The notes: generated by a model not told the origin, from the sequence alone. 42,026 bases of DNA from Christensenella hongkongensis (GCF_000981035.1 NZ_LAYJ01000123.1:1-42026), one strand, 5' to 3'. Counted from the first letter of the stretch, positions 23,304 to 33,128 are shown. A program made the numbers and translations.

Positions 23304-23457
23304 GGCAGGCGCATAAGGCACCGCCCTTCGGAGACGCGCCGTACAGTTCAAAAATCAAAACCGTGTACGGCGCGCTGCATCCGCCTATTAAAGCATAAGC
23401 GGTACAACGTGGTAACGGCTTCTGAAGCTCCTCATTGCAGCGCCTTATGTGCCTGCC
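23304..23457. ncRNA. Candidate structured RNA: nested inverted repeats forming a three-way junction
   Basis: Arms 23304-23319 and 23442-23457 pair over 16 bp with one imperfect pair. Inside lie an 11-bp perfect stem CGCGCCGTACA/TGTACGGCGCG (23335-23345, 23364-23374) and a 6-bp stem GCTGCA/TGCAGC (23374-23379, 23436-23441). The last encloses CCGCCTAT/ATAAGCGG (23381-23388, 23395-23402) and a GCTT/AAGC hairpin. The helices adjoin almost without gaps, as in a three-way junction. No reading frame is credible. One wobble favours the plus strand and another the minus, so the strand is open. It carries none of the RNase P, tmRNA, SRP or 6S landmarks that I know. Confidence 0.55.
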
Positions 23458-23478
23458 GGCAGACATAGAAGTTTGCCA

Positions 23479-23590
23479 GGCTACGCACTCCGCTTTATAG
23501 AGCGTATGCCAGCGCCGTGTCAGTCTGTTGCATGAAAACGCCTTTGCGCACGCAGTAAGCAGGCTTTGAATGCAATGGACTGATGCGGCG
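23479..23590. repeat. Further imperfect long hairpins in the mtaB-hinT gap
   Basis: One hairpin covers 23479-23510 (GGC, TACG and CTC arms). A longer one covers 23513-23590 with stacked arms CGCC/GGCG, CAGTC/GACTG, TTGCAT/ATGCAA and GCCT/AGGC, separated by matched internal loops. With the element at 23304-23457, most of the 419-base gap is able to pair with itself. The remaining 59 bases before mtaB's end show nothing clear. Confidence 0.55.
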
Positions 23591-23649
23591 TGAAATCAAG
23601 CGTACAGTATGTTAATATCCCATACAATCTTATTTAAAAATCCGCGCCT

Positions 23650-24921
23650 CTATTTTGCGTATAGTATACCATTTTTGTATTCGCCCAGCAAAACGTTTTT
23701 CAATGCGCCTTCCTGTGCACAGGCATGTACGCGCAGGTAACGGTCCGTATATCCTTCCATAAGGCCGTCCCCTGTTTTTTGCTCAAACAGCACATCCTGC
23801 CGCGTCCCTATAAACTGCATTGCAAAAGCCTGTTCAAGCTCCCGGGCGATATCAATGAGGATGTTTGCCCTCTCCCTGCGCACTTTTACGGGTACGCTGC
23901 CCTTCATGGATGCAGCAGGCGTTCCTTCCCGCTCAGAATACGGAAATACATGAATACGCGAAAACCTCTGTTCCCGCGCAAAATCACACGTCTGCCGGAA
24001 CGCTTCGTCCGTCTCGCCCGGAAAACCGGTTATGATATCCGTGGTGATTGCCGGAAGGTTGAATTCCGAACGTATATTTTCAAGATACCCTGCAAACTGC
24101 CCGCTGGTATATTTGCGGTTCATCCGCCTTAAAACATCGTCGCTGCCGCTTTGCAAAGACACATGGAAGTGAGGGCATATTTTTTCAAGCGCAGCGAGTT
24201 CCCTTAGGAAACCAGGCTCTAAAATATGCGGCTCGAGCGATCCGAGACGGATGCGTTCAAGTCCTTCGACTTCATTTAATCCCCGCAGCATGGAAAGCAA
24301 CTCCCCGCCGCCGTCCTGCCCGTAAGACGAAATGTGTATCCCCGTGAGTACAATTTCCCTGATATGATTTTGCGCAAGCTTCCTTGCCTCAGCAAGTATG
24401 CTTTCCTCCGCACGCGAACGTACGCGTCCGCGCACATAGGGTATGATGCAATAGCTGCAAAAGTTATTGCATCCCTCCTGTATTTTGATATATCCGCGCG
24501 TAAGCTCTCCGCCGGAGCTTACGGTCATTTCCTCAAATTCATCTGTCCCTGAAATATCACGGGCCCAGTTGACGCGCCTGCCCAAAAGCGCCTCATTTAC
24601 AATTTCCACGATGCGCGAGCGGTTCTCCGTGCCAATGACCGCGCCCACACCCTCAATCTCCATAACCTTTTCACTGTCGCGCTGGGCAAGACATCCGCAC
24701 ACGCATATCACAGCCTGCGGATGCTGATGATGGAGCCGCCGGATCATATTCCGCGATTTTTTGTCCGCCATATTGGTGACTGTGCACGTATTGATCAGGT
24801 ATACATCCGCCGCCTCATGAAAAGATACGCGAATAAAGCCCTCTTTCTCAAGCATTTCCACCATGGCGTTTGTGTCATATTGATTTACCTTGCACCCCAG
24901 CGTATACGCCGCTACTTTCAT
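23650..24921 (-). CDS. mtaB: tRNA t6A37 methylthiotransferase MtaB
   Basis: A 423-residue radical-SAM methylthiotransferase that turns t6A into ms2t6A at position 37 of tRNAs reading ANN codons. The N-terminal domain starts MKVAAYTLGCKVNQYDT and holds the cysteines of the second Fe-S cluster (GCK, NTCTV, CGCLAQ). The radical-SAM motif is CNNFCSYC near residues 150-157, followed by IPYVRGRVRSR; a TRAM-like region ends the protein. The GCKVNQYD start and the IPYVRGR site mark it as MtaB rather than MiaB or RimO. It begins 2 bases after rsmE. Confidence 0.94.
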   Translation of the reverse strand: MKVAAYTLGCKVNQYDTNAMVEMLEKEGFIRVSFHEAADVYLINTCTVTNMADKKSRNMIRRLHHQHPQAVICVCGCLAQRDSEKVMEIEGVGAVIGTENRSRIVEIVNEALLGRRVNWARDISGTDEFEEMTVSSGGELTRGYIKIQEGCNNFCSYCIIPYVRGRVRSRAEESILAEARKLAQNHIREIVLTGIHISSYGQDGGGELLSMLRGLNEVEGLERIRLGSLEPHILEPGFLRELAALEKICPHFHVSLQSGSDDVLRRMNRKYTSGQFAGYLENIRSEFNLPAITTDIITGFPGETDEAFRQTCDFAREQRFSRIHVFPYSEREGTPAASMKGSVPVKVRRERANILIDIARELEQAFAMQFIGTRQDVLFEQKTGDGLMEGYTDRYLRVHACAQEGALKNVLLGEYKNGILYAK

Positions 24922-24922
24922 T

Positions 24923-25660
24923 CTATTTCCCCATAAACTCGTATCCGATCATCGCAGCAGCCGCAACTCCAGCTGTTTCCGCACGGAAAATAAGCGTTCC
25001 AAGCGTGCACGCCACCGCTCCCGCATCCACAAGCGCGCTGACCTCGTGTTCCGCAAAACCGCCCTCCGGGCCTACGATCACGCAAATGCCCTTTTCTCTG
25101 CGGAGATTTTGCTGCAAAACCTCTTTGATCGTCGTCTGTTTTTCATTTTCATACGCAAGCAGAACAAGCCCATCCGTATGCCTTACGAAATCTACAAGCT
25201 CGCGAAACGAACAAAGGCCGCTTACATCCGGAATGCGTGAACGCCCGCACTGCTTTGCCGCTTCCAGCGCAATCCTTCGCTCCTTTTCCACAAGCTTTTT
25301 CGCAGACTTTGCGTCAGGCCGCTTCACACAGCGTTCGCTCAGGAACGGAACAAAAGCGTCAACGCCCGCCTCCGTGCATTTTTGCACTGCGTAGTCGAGG
25401 TGGTCGCTTTTGATAACGGCCTGGAAAAGCGTAATTTTCACGGGGAGCTCGCATTTTGAGACGCTGCTTCCCTTTACCAGAACCGTTACCTCCTGTTCGC
25501 CGACCGCGCTGACCGCGCACAAATAATCCACGCCGCTTCCATCAAATAAAATAAGCTCGTCGCCAGGCTGCATCCGCAGCACACGGGCTATATGCTTTGC
25601 CTCCCTCCCGCTGACCTTCACGGTGTCTCCCGTGATGTCTTCCTTGAAAAAACGCCTCAT
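24923..25660 (-). CDS. rsmE: 16S rRNA m3U1498 methyltransferase RsmE
   Basis: A 245-residue SPOUT-fold methyltransferase. An N-terminal PUA-like domain (MRRFFKEDI, GREAKHIARVLRM) is followed by the knotted domain with VGPEGGFAEHEV and LGTLIFRAETAGVAA at the C-terminus. ATG 25660 overlaps the prmA stop codon as ATGA, with AGGGG just upstream; the open frame begins 10 codons earlier inside prmA. Together with prmA and mtaB it forms a translation-modification unit behind the dnaJ gene. Confidence 0.94.
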   Translation of the reverse strand: MRRFFKEDITGDTVKVSGREAKHIARVLRMQPGDELILFDGSGVDYLCAVSAVGEQEVTVLVKGSSVSKCELPVKITLFQAVIKSDHLDYAVQKCTEAGVDAFVPFLSERCVKRPDAKSAKKLVEKERRIALEAAKQCGRSRIPDVSGLCSFRELVDFVRHTDGLVLLAYENEKQTTIKEVLQQNLRREKGICVIVGPEGGFAEHEVSALVDAGAVACTLGTLIFRAETAGVAAAAMIGYEFMGK

Positions 25661-26598
25661 CCCCTGTACTTGCAGGCAAGGGCGCGCCATTCTCCGTCCT
25701 CAAGAATCTGGATCACACGGTATCCTTCCTGCTCCAGCGAGGCCCTTACCTCGTCCACACGCGCATCAATGATACCCGAACAAATATACATCCCGCCCGG
25801 CTTCATATAATTTTTCGCAATGCCGTTCAGCTTGATTACCACATCCGCAATAATATTGGCGACCACGATGTCCGCCTTCAAATCCGTCGGCAGCGCTGAA
25901 AGCAAATCTGATTTCTTTACTTCAATCATATCTCCGCAGCCGTTGCCCCGCGCATTCTCTGCCGTTACCTGCACCGCAACAGGATCAAGATCGAGCGCGT
26001 ATACCTTCTGTGCGCCGAGCTTTGCAGAGGAAATTGACAATATCCCGCTGCCGCAGCCCGCGTCAATCACCTGCATTCCCGGCTCGATATATTCCTCGAG
26101 CAGATGCACGCACATCTTGGTTGTCTCATGGTTGCCGGTGCCAAACGCCATGCCCGGATCTATCTCGATCACGATCTCGTCGTTGCCGGCCGTATAATCC
26201 TCCCAGGTTGGCTTGATCACCACATAATCGGATATTTTGACCGGACTAAAATATGCCTTCCAGGCATTCTCCCAGTCCTCCTCATGCACCACCTGCGTAA
26301 TCACCTCAAGGCTTCCGAGCGGCACATCAATGCTCATATGGCGCAGCTTTGCAAGCTTTTGCCTCACATGCTCCAGTATCTCCTTTTCGCTGCCGTCACA
26401 CGGAAAAAACGCCGCAACGCAAAATGGCACGCGTTCCAGCACCTTCTCGTCAAGATAATCCCAGGGAAGCCCCTGCTTCGCGCAGGCCTCGTTATCCCCC
26501 TCGATACTGACTCCATGCGCTCCTACCTGCATCAGCAGCTCGGAGATAATCTCTTCCGCTTCCTTTTGCGTACGTATCCCAATTTTTAACCAGTCCAT
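25657..26598 (-). CDS. prmA: Ribosomal protein L11 methyltransferase
   Basis: A 313-residue SAM-dependent enzyme of normal length that trimethylates L11. After an N-terminal substrate domain come GMAFGTGNHETT, then VIDAGCGSGILSI (SAM motif I, near residue 180) and VANIIADVV. Its own promoter may be the TTGCAA/TATAAT pair at 26739-26768; AAGGGG precedes ATG 26598. The order dnaJ-prmA-rsmE-mtaB is common in Bacillota. Confidence 0.95.
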   Translation of the reverse strand: MDWLKIGIRTQKEAEEIISELLMQVGAHGVSIEGDNEACAKQGLPWDYLDEKVLERVPFCVAAFFPCDGSEKEILEHVRQKLAKLRHMSIDVPLGSLEVITQVVHEEDWENAWKAYFSPVKISDYVVIKPTWEDYTAGNDEIVIEIDPGMAFGTGNHETTKMCVHLLEEYIEPGMQVIDAGCGSGILSISSAKLGAQKVYALDLDPVAVQVTAENARGNGCGDMIEVKKSDLLSALPTDLKADIVVANIIADVVIKLNGIAKNYMKPGGMYICSGIIDARVDEVRASLEQEGYRVIQILEDGEWRALACKYRG

Positions 26599-26738
26599 AT
26601 GCTATGCCCCTTCAACATTTGTTCTGTCTTGCAGCATAGTAACAAATCGCAGCGCACGTTGTGCGCATGAAATTGTTTGCCGCATATCAGTTCCCTGCAA
26701 ATATTGCCTGCGCAACCATTTGAAAAGCTGTAATCAAC

Positions 26739-26770
26739 ATTATAGCTGCAAACCAAATTCGGTTGCAACC
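26739..26770 (-). promoter_or_regulatory. Promoter of the prmA-rsmE-mtaB unit
   Basis: On the minus strand TTGCAA (26763-26768) and a perfect TATAAT (26739-26744) are 18 bp apart. The -35 sits in a 10-bp perfect palindrome GGTTGCAACC (26761-26770), which could be a protein site. The leader would be about 135 bases long. Confidence 0.6.
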
Positions 26771-26821
26771 AAAAGCACTGTTTTGCAACAACTTTCACCC
26801 CGCCTTTCAAATATCAAGGCC

Positions 26822-26892
26822 ACCCGGATACCCAGCGCTTTCCCGCTCCAATACCGGGTATAAAAAACGGTAAAGCCCTATGGCGATACCGT
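26822..26892 (-). terminator. Terminator of the hrcA-dnaJ operon, with a second hairpin
   Basis: ACGGTA (26867-26872) and TACCGT (26887-26892), with inner GCC/GGC pairs, form a stem followed on the minus strand by TTTTTT. Just beyond it ACCCGG/CCGGGT (26822-26827, 26854-26859) makes another hairpin. The 307-base gap between prmA and dnaJ holds only these and the prmA promoter. Confidence 0.8.
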
Positions 26893-26905
26893 TTTCTCCA
26901 AGCTC

Positions 26906-28015
26906 TTAAAAAGCGTCGTTCGGCTTGTTGAACGTCGTGCCCTTGTCCTTGTTTTTGATCTTCTCTTCAAAATCGCGCAGCACTTTTTTCTGCCGCTCGT
27001 TGAGCTTCTTTGGTATCTGCACATTGGCGCGCACATACAGGTCGCCCATACGCGTGCTGTTCAGATGCTGTACGCCCTTGTTTTTCAGACGGAATACCGT
27101 CCCCGGCTGCGTTCCCGCCTCTACCTTATAACGCACCTTGCCGTCAAGCGTCGGCACCTCGATCTCGTCGCCGAGGGCAGCCTGTATCATACTGATATCC
27201 ATATCGAGATACAGGTCGTATCCCAGCCGTTCAAAAAGCTTATGCGGTTTTACGGAAATCACAATCTGCAGGTCTCCCGCAGGGCCGCCCCGCTTTCCCG
27301 CGTGGCCTTCGCCGCGCATGGTAAGAATCTGGCCGTTATCGATACCGGCAGGAATATTCACGGAAATCGTACGCTGCTGCTGCACCGTTCCTTTTCCCTT
27401 GCACTTTTCACATGGCGAATCGACAATCGTCCCTTCTCCTCCGCAGGTACGGCAGGGCTGTACGTTTACAAAGCTGCCAAACATCGTTTGCTGCTGAACG
27501 CGTTCCTGGCCCGTCCCGTTACAGGTAGGGCATGTCCTGCGCTCCGTTCCCTTTTTCGCTCCGGTTCCGTCGCACTCTTCGCATTTTTCCAGGCGGTTGA
27601 TCGTGACCTCCTGTTTGATGCCATGTGCCGCATCCTCAAAACTGATACGCATACTGACACGGATATCATTTCCCCGCTGCGGCCCGTTTTGCGGACGGCT
27701 ACGCATCCCGCCGCCAAAGATGTTATCAAATATATCGCCAAAACCACCGAAGCCTTCAAATCCGCCGAAGCCGCCCTGTCCACCAAAACCGCCCGCGCCA
27801 TCCGCGGTGCCAAAGGTATCGTACTGCTGGCGCTTCTGGTCGTCGCTCAGAACCTGGTAAGCCTCGTTGATCTCTTTAAACTTCTGCGCGGCTCCTTCAT
27901 CTCCCTTATTCATATCAGGGTGATATTGTTTGGCAAGTTTTCTGTATGCACTTTTGATTTCGTCCGCCGACGCACTTTTGTCAACGCCCAGCGTTTCGTA
28001 ATAATCCTTAGCCAA
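26906..28015 (-). CDS. dnaJ: Chaperone DnaJ (Hsp40)
   Basis: A 369-residue type I DnaJ. The J domain (1-70) has YHPDMNKGD with HPD. A Gly/Phe-rich linker (about 75-105) follows. The zinc domain has four CxxCxGxG repeats: [24 protein letters not shown] and CEKCKGKG. Two beta-sandwich domains end the protein. It stimulates the ATPase of DnaK and delivers substrates. The start is TTG 28015, giving the standard [10 protein letters not shown], with AGGA close upstream. It is the last gene of the CIRCE-controlled operon. Confidence 0.97.
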   Translation of the reverse strand: MAKDYYETLGVDKSASADEIKSAYRKLAKQYHPDMNKGDEGAAQKFKEINEAYQVLSDDQKRQQYDTFGTADGAGGFGGQGGFGGFEGFGGFGDIFDNIFGGGMRSRPQNGPQRGNDIRVSMRISFEDAAHGIKQEVTINRLEKCEECDGTGAKKGTERRTCPTCNGTGQERVQQQTMFGSFVNVQPCRTCGGEGTIVDSPCEKCKGKGTVQQQRTISVNIPAGIDNGQILTMRGEGHAGKRGGPAGDLQIVISVKPHKLFERLGYDLYLDMDISMIQAALGDEIEVPTLDGKVRYKVEAGTQPGTVFRLKNKGVQHLNSTRMGDLYVRANVQIPKKLNERQKKVLRDFEEKIKNKDKGTTFNKPNDAF

Positions 28016-28050
28016 GTTTTCCTATACCTCTTCCAACTAATCTTCATCCC

Positions 28051-28110
28051 AACCCTTAAAAGCCAAAGTACCTATTATTCATAATATCATACTCTGGCTT
28101 TAAAAGGGTT
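28051..28110. repeat. Intercistronic hairpin between dnaK and dnaJ
   Basis: AACCCTT...AAAGCCA (28051-28066) pairs with TGGCTTT...AAGGGTT (28095-28110), two 7-bp steps with a small internal loop. The T run lies on the plus-strand side, so for the operon it is more likely an mRNA stability or processing element than a terminator. Confidence 0.55.
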
Positions 28111-28135
28111 CTTATTTTTTTATTTTTCAGTCTGC

Positions 28136-30025
<1,890 letters not shown>

Positions 30026-30085
30026 TTATAACAACCTCCTGTTAAATATGTTATCAATTCTTTTTATTTCTTATGAAGCAACGCT

Positions 30086-30706
30086 TCATTTTGCCACTTT
30101 AACCATCGAGTGCCGCAGCACCTTTCCATTCAGGCTATAGCCCTTTTGTAAAACCTCAACGATCTGGTTGGATTCAAACCCTTCTTCTTCCACCTGCATG
30201 ACAGCGTTATGAACCTCCGGATCAAATTGCCCGTCCGCCGCAATCTCTTCCACTCCAAGATTGCTCATAGCGTCCTTAAGCTGGCGCATAATCATTTCGA
30301 CTCCCTCGGAAAACGCCTTGTCCGCGCAATCAGCCATAAGCGCGCGTTCAAAGTTGTCCAGAATCGGCAGCAGCACCATAACCGTGTCTGCCACGCCGTT
30401 TTGGAAAGACGCCGCCGCAAGCGAAGCGTTACGCTTTTTATAATTCTCAAAATCTGCCCGCTCGCGCTTCAGGGCGCTCAAATATTCTTCCTTCTCTGCC
30501 TCAAGCACTTTGAGCTTTTCCGCCGCTTTATCCTTTTTGGCGGATTTATGCTTCGCTTCCTTCTTATCGGGCTTTTCTTCCGGCTGCTCTGTTTTTTCTT
30601 CCAGTTCTTCCTGTTCTGCCGCCTCTGCCGTTTTTTCTTCCTTTACTTCCTCCGGTTCCTGTACCGGTTCCTTCTTTTCCGTTTCTTCACTCTTGTTTTG
30701 TGTCAA
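30086..30706 (-). CDS. grpE: Nucleotide exchange factor GrpE
   Basis: A 206-residue protein. The first 65 residues are highly charged and low in complexity (EEVKEEKTAEAAEQEELEE). A long coiled coil follows (AEKLKVLEAEKEEYLSALKRERADFENYKKR), then the beta-domain with LLPILDNFERAL, FDPEVHNAVMQVE and GYSLNGKVLRHSMVKVAK. It releases ADP from DnaK. The start is TTG 30706, 12-15 bases after AGG in GCAGGTAATT. hrcA ends 16 bases upstream. Confidence 0.96.
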   Translation of the reverse strand: MTQNKSEETEKKEPVQEPEEVKEEKTAEAAEQEELEEKTEQPEEKPDKKEAKHKSAKKDKAAEKLKVLEAEKEEYLSALKRERADFENYKKRNASLAAASFQNGVADTVMVLLPILDNFERALMADCADKAFSEGVEMIMRQLKDAMSNLGVEEIAADGQFDPEVHNAVMQVEEEGFESNQIVEVLQKGYSLNGKVLRHSMVKVAK

Positions 30707-30721
30707 TTTTAATTACCTGCC

Positions 30722-31759
30722 TTATTTGTTTTTATCTGTTTCCAGTAAACACGAAAGGATGTCGCTAAGGCTCATCCCCACGTAGTTGAGCACGGACAGT
30801 ACACGGCCGTAATCCATACGTGTCGGCCCGATCACTCCAAAGGAGCCGATCTTTTCGCCGCCAATTTTATAGGTTGCGGTAACAATACTCATATCCTTAA
30901 AATCGTCATACGGGTTTTCCTTGCCGATCTTGATCGAAAATTCAAGGTCTGTCGCGTTGGAAAGCATCTTATACAGCGTATCCTTCGTTTCCAGAAGCTG
31001 CAGGAAATGCCTTGCTTTTGCAATATCCCTGTATTCCGGATAATTGAGAATATTTTGCGCTCCGCCAAACACGAGATCCTTTTTTTCGCGGTTCAGGTTG
31101 ATCGCATCCAGAATTTCTCCCATAATGACCTTCTGTTCCTTCAGAACGTCCATACATTCTTTTTTTATAATTTCTTCCGCTTCCTTGAGGGAAACGTTTT
31201 GCACCTTATCAGTCAGCATGTTTGAGAGCATATCGAGCTGCTGCGTCTCCATGCCGATCGGCACGCTGATCATCTGATCCTGCACAAGCCCGTTATCCGT
31301 CACAAAAATAAGCATTGCCTTCGTATCTGTGATTTTTACGATCTGTATCCGCTTGAGCTTTACGCTGTCAAGCTGCGGGGCGGTCACCATGGAAATATGC
31401 TTCGTCACATCCGAAAGCGCCTTCGCGGCAGATTCCAGCACCTCGCCGATCTCGCCTACCCGCGCGTCGAAATAATTGCGGATAAAGATTGCCTCGTCCT
31501 TCGTGATCCTGTCTATGTGCATCAGGCGATCCACATACAGGCGGTATGCCTTATCGCTCGGCGTGCGCCCAGCGGACGTATGCGGCTGATCCAGAAACCC
31601 AAGTTCCTCAAGGTCTGCCATTTCATTCCTGATGGTGGCGGAGCTGTAATCAAACCCCGGCTTTTTGGAAAGCGTGCGCGAACCGACAGGAACACCCGTA
31701 TCGATATAGTCGTCAATGATCGCCTTGAGTATTTTCAATTTTCTGTCCGATAATTCCAT
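30722..31759 (-). CDS. hrcA: Heat-inducible repressor HrcA
   Basis: A 345-residue repressor of class I heat-shock genes. The N-terminal winged helix has ERKLKIL-like DRKLKILKAIIDDYI, SSATIRNEMADLEELG and HTSAGRTPSDKAYR. A GAF-like middle part and ends such as GVIGPTRMDYGRVLSVLNYV are typical. It binds CIRCE, and a perfect CIRCE lies 90-117 bases upstream of its start, so it controls its own operon; release at high temperature depends on GroE in known systems. Confidence 0.97.
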   Translation of the reverse strand: MELSDRKLKILKAIIDDYIDTGVPVGSRTLSKKPGFDYSSATIRNEMADLEELGFLDQPHTSAGRTPSDKAYRLYVDRLMHIDRITKDEAIFIRNYFDARVGEIGEVLESAAKALSDVTKHISMVTAPQLDSVKLKRIQIVKITDTKAMLIFVTDNGLVQDQMISVPIGMETQQLDMLSNMLTDKVQNVSLKEAEEIIKKECMDVLKEQKVIMGEILDAINLNREKKDLVFGGAQNILNYPEYRDIAKARHFLQLLETKDTLYKMLSNATDLEFSIKIGKENPYDDFKDMSIVTATYKIGGEKIGSFGVIGPTRMDYGRVLSVLNYVGMSLSDILSCLLETDKNK

Positions 31760-31849
31760 GTCACTCGCTCACTCCTTCCCTGCGAATTTCGCATCCCGCG
31801 ATGATATGTTTTATTCATATACACAAATAACCGGTCTTAAACCGTTTTG

Positions 31850-31876
31850 TTAGCACTCGCCTTGCTCGAGTGCTAA
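31850..31876. promoter_or_regulatory. CIRCE operator
   Basis: TTAGCACTC (31850-31858), a 9-base spacer and GAGTGCTAA (31868-31876): the exact CIRCE consensus bound by HrcA. It lies just downstream of the -10, over the start region. Confidence 0.97.
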
Positions 31877-31888
31877 TTCCTTGATATA

Positions 31889-31917
31889 AAGATACCACCG
31901 CATGGGGTGGTTGTCAA
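31889..31917 (-). promoter_or_regulatory. Sigma-A promoter of the hrcA operon
   Basis: On the minus strand a perfect TTGACA (31912-31917) and TATCTT (31889-31894) are 17 bp apart. The spacer contains an inverted repeat ACCACC/GGTGGT. Confidence 0.8.
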
Positions 31918-31991
31918 TATCATTTCTTAAAATACTACGCCATCCGCATGAACATTATATGAACAAATTGCGCCTTTTTCCTGACATTTTC

Positions 31992-32034
31992 CCGGCCCGG
32001 AATTTTGCAGGCCTATGAGCCTGCCGAGGGCCGG
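31992..32034. repeat. Strong two-step hairpin upstream of the hrcA promoter
   Basis: CCGGCCC (31992-31998) pairs with GGGCCGG (32028-32034), and inside it GCAGGC (32007-32012) pairs with GCCTGC (32019-32024). It adjoins the dispersed repeat at 32063-32270. No T run follows on either side. Confidence 0.55.
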
Positions 32035-32062
32035 CAGAACGCGGTCTGCTTTGAAAATCAAT

Positions 32063-32270
32063 GCTCTTTGCCCGGAAGCAGAGCAGTGTACGAAACAATA
32101 AAAGCGTTCCTGAGATCGTCAGGAATCAATTCGTTTTGCGAGTTGGAAACCGGCGCAAAACATCCTCTGGCAATGAGAGCCCGCTAGAGAAGCGCAGCTT
32201 CTTTCGCGAAGCACCGAAGGTCGCGCTCGTGCGGGGCAAAGCGACAGTCGGTACAGCCCCGCCCTGCACA
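32063..32270 (+). repeat. Dispersed structured repeat, copy 1
   Basis: This stretch matches the reverse complement of about 39681-39888; over the core (about 32088-32222) only some 8 of 135 bases differ. It can fold into a row of hairpins: GCTCT/AGAGC at its start, TTCCTGA/TCAGGAA (32107-32113, 32119-32125), GTTTTGCG/CGCAAAAC (32133-32140, 32154-32161), and a CTTC/GAAG or CGC/GCG hairpin near 32192-32211. Short reading frames cross it but have no ribosome sites. No transposase is linked. It sits between the SDR terminator and the hrcA promoter, in sense on the plus strand. Confidence 0.8.
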
Positions 32271-32273
32271 TAA

Positions 32274-32315
32274 AAAGGCCGGCTGACGGATACTGACTCC
32301 GCCTGCCGGCCCCTT
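32274..32315 (-). terminator. Terminator of the SDR gene
   Basis: GGCCGGC (32277-32283) and GCCGGCC (32305-32311), with an inner GGA/TCC step, form a strong stem followed on the minus strand by TTTTT. It lies about 30 bases after the SDR stop. Confidence 0.8.
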
Positions 32316-32342
32316 GCCCTGCTTTTCTTATTGCCCTGCGTT

Positions 32343-33062
32343 TTAATCCGCCTGTTTGGTCTTTGCAAGAACGATCTCGCGGATGCAAACCTCCTGCGGC
32401 ATATTGTAAATAAATTCCGCGCAGTCCGCCACCTGGGAAACATCCATTCCACGCTCGATCTGCTTTTTCGTCTCGTTGTAATCCGCAACGATCTGCTCGT
32501 CTGTGGTATGCGTCAGCAGCTCTGTTTCTGTAATTGCCGGCGCGATCACGGAAATCCTGACGTTGCTGCCCGAGACTTCCTTGCGCATCGCCTCCGTAAT
32601 GGCGTGCACCGCGAACTTCGTGCCGCAGTATACCGAGTGGCTGTCAAATGTCTTTCTTCCCGCCACAGAGCTGATGTTGATAATCGTTCCCTCGTTACGC
32701 CCTACCATATCCGGCAGCACGACATGCGTGCCTGTGAGGATACCCTTTACATTTACATCGATCATCCTGTCCCATTCCTCGTAGCTTTGCTTCACCGGGC
32801 TGCCAAGAAGCATAATGCCCGCGCAGTTGATGAGGCAGTCTGTCTTGCCGTATTTCTCCTCTGCTTCCCTGATTGCCTTTTCCATCGCATATTTGTCCGT
32901 TACATCCACAGACCTGCAAATGGAATCCGGCAAATTCAACTCTTCCATATTCTTAAGGCGCCTTGCCAGTAAAAGCACCGGATGCCCCATTCCCGAGAAT
33001 CTCTTAGCAAATTCCCTGCCGATTCCCGAGCTTGCGCCCGTAATTACCACTAATTTTTTCAT
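32343..33062 (-). CDS. Short-chain dehydrogenase/reductase
   Basis: A 239-residue classical SDR. The nucleotide motif TGASSGIG lies at 8-15, NCAG at 79-82, the catalytic serine near 131-132 (INISSVAG), and YCGTK with Tyr145 and Lys149. ARR after the second strand (33-35) suggests NADPH. The sequence resembles the YdfG type that oxidises small hydroxy acids or reduces aldehydes, but the substrate cannot be read. It starts 82 bases after trpA's end, with its own promoter and terminator, so it is likely a separate unit. AGGAGG precedes ATG 33062. Confidence 0.92.
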   Translation of the reverse strand: MKKLVVITGASSGIGREFAKRFSGMGHPVLLLARRLKNMEELNLPDSICRSVDVTDKYAMEKAIREAEEKYGKTDCLINCAGIMLLGSPVKQSYEEWDRMIDVNVKGILTGTHVVLPDMVGRNEGTIINISSVAGRKTFDSHSVYCGTKFAVHAITEAMRKEVSGSNVRISVIAPAITETELLTHTTDEQIVADYNETKKQIERGMDVSQVADCAEFIYNMPQEVCIREIVLAKTKQAD

Positions 33063-33099
33063 AATGATCCTCCTCGTCCCTTTTTTGATTTCTATCCTT

Positions 33100-33128
33100 A
33101 CTATATCACGTTTTCATGAAAAAGTCAT
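33100..33128 (-). promoter_or_regulatory. Promoter of the SDR gene
   Basis: On the minus strand ATGACT (33123-33128) and TATAGT (33100-33105) are 17 bp apart, just downstream of trpA. An additional TTTTCATGAAAA palindrome lies in the spacer. Confidence 0.6.

Noticed and set aside
23110-23466. A 118-codon minus-strand frame crossing the start of hinT and the structured gap.
   Set aside because: It overlaps hinT in another frame, its product resembles no protein I know, and the DNA is better explained by paired arms.
23231-23649. RNase P RNA, tmRNA, SRP RNA or 6S RNA in the mtaB-hinT gap.
   Set aside because: The conserved cores that I would expect (RNase P GAGGAAAGTC, the tmRNA tRNA-like end, the SRP tetraloop region, a single 6S rod with a central bubble) are not present.
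26586-26810. A 74-codon minus-strand frame in front of prmA.
   Set aside because: It covers the prmA promoter and leader, runs into prmA in another frame, and has an unremarkable product.
27065-28084. A 339-codon open frame on the plus strand opposite dnaJ.
   Set aside because: Shadow of dnaJ, with low-complexity, Cys/His/Arg-rich product and no promoter or ribosome site.
32005-32273. Short frames in repeat copy 1, matching frames in copy 2 at 39516-40016.
   Set aside because: They share peptide segments only because the DNA is shared; there are no ribosome sites, the lengths differ, and more than one frame is equally conserved. A translated repeat cannot be fully excluded.
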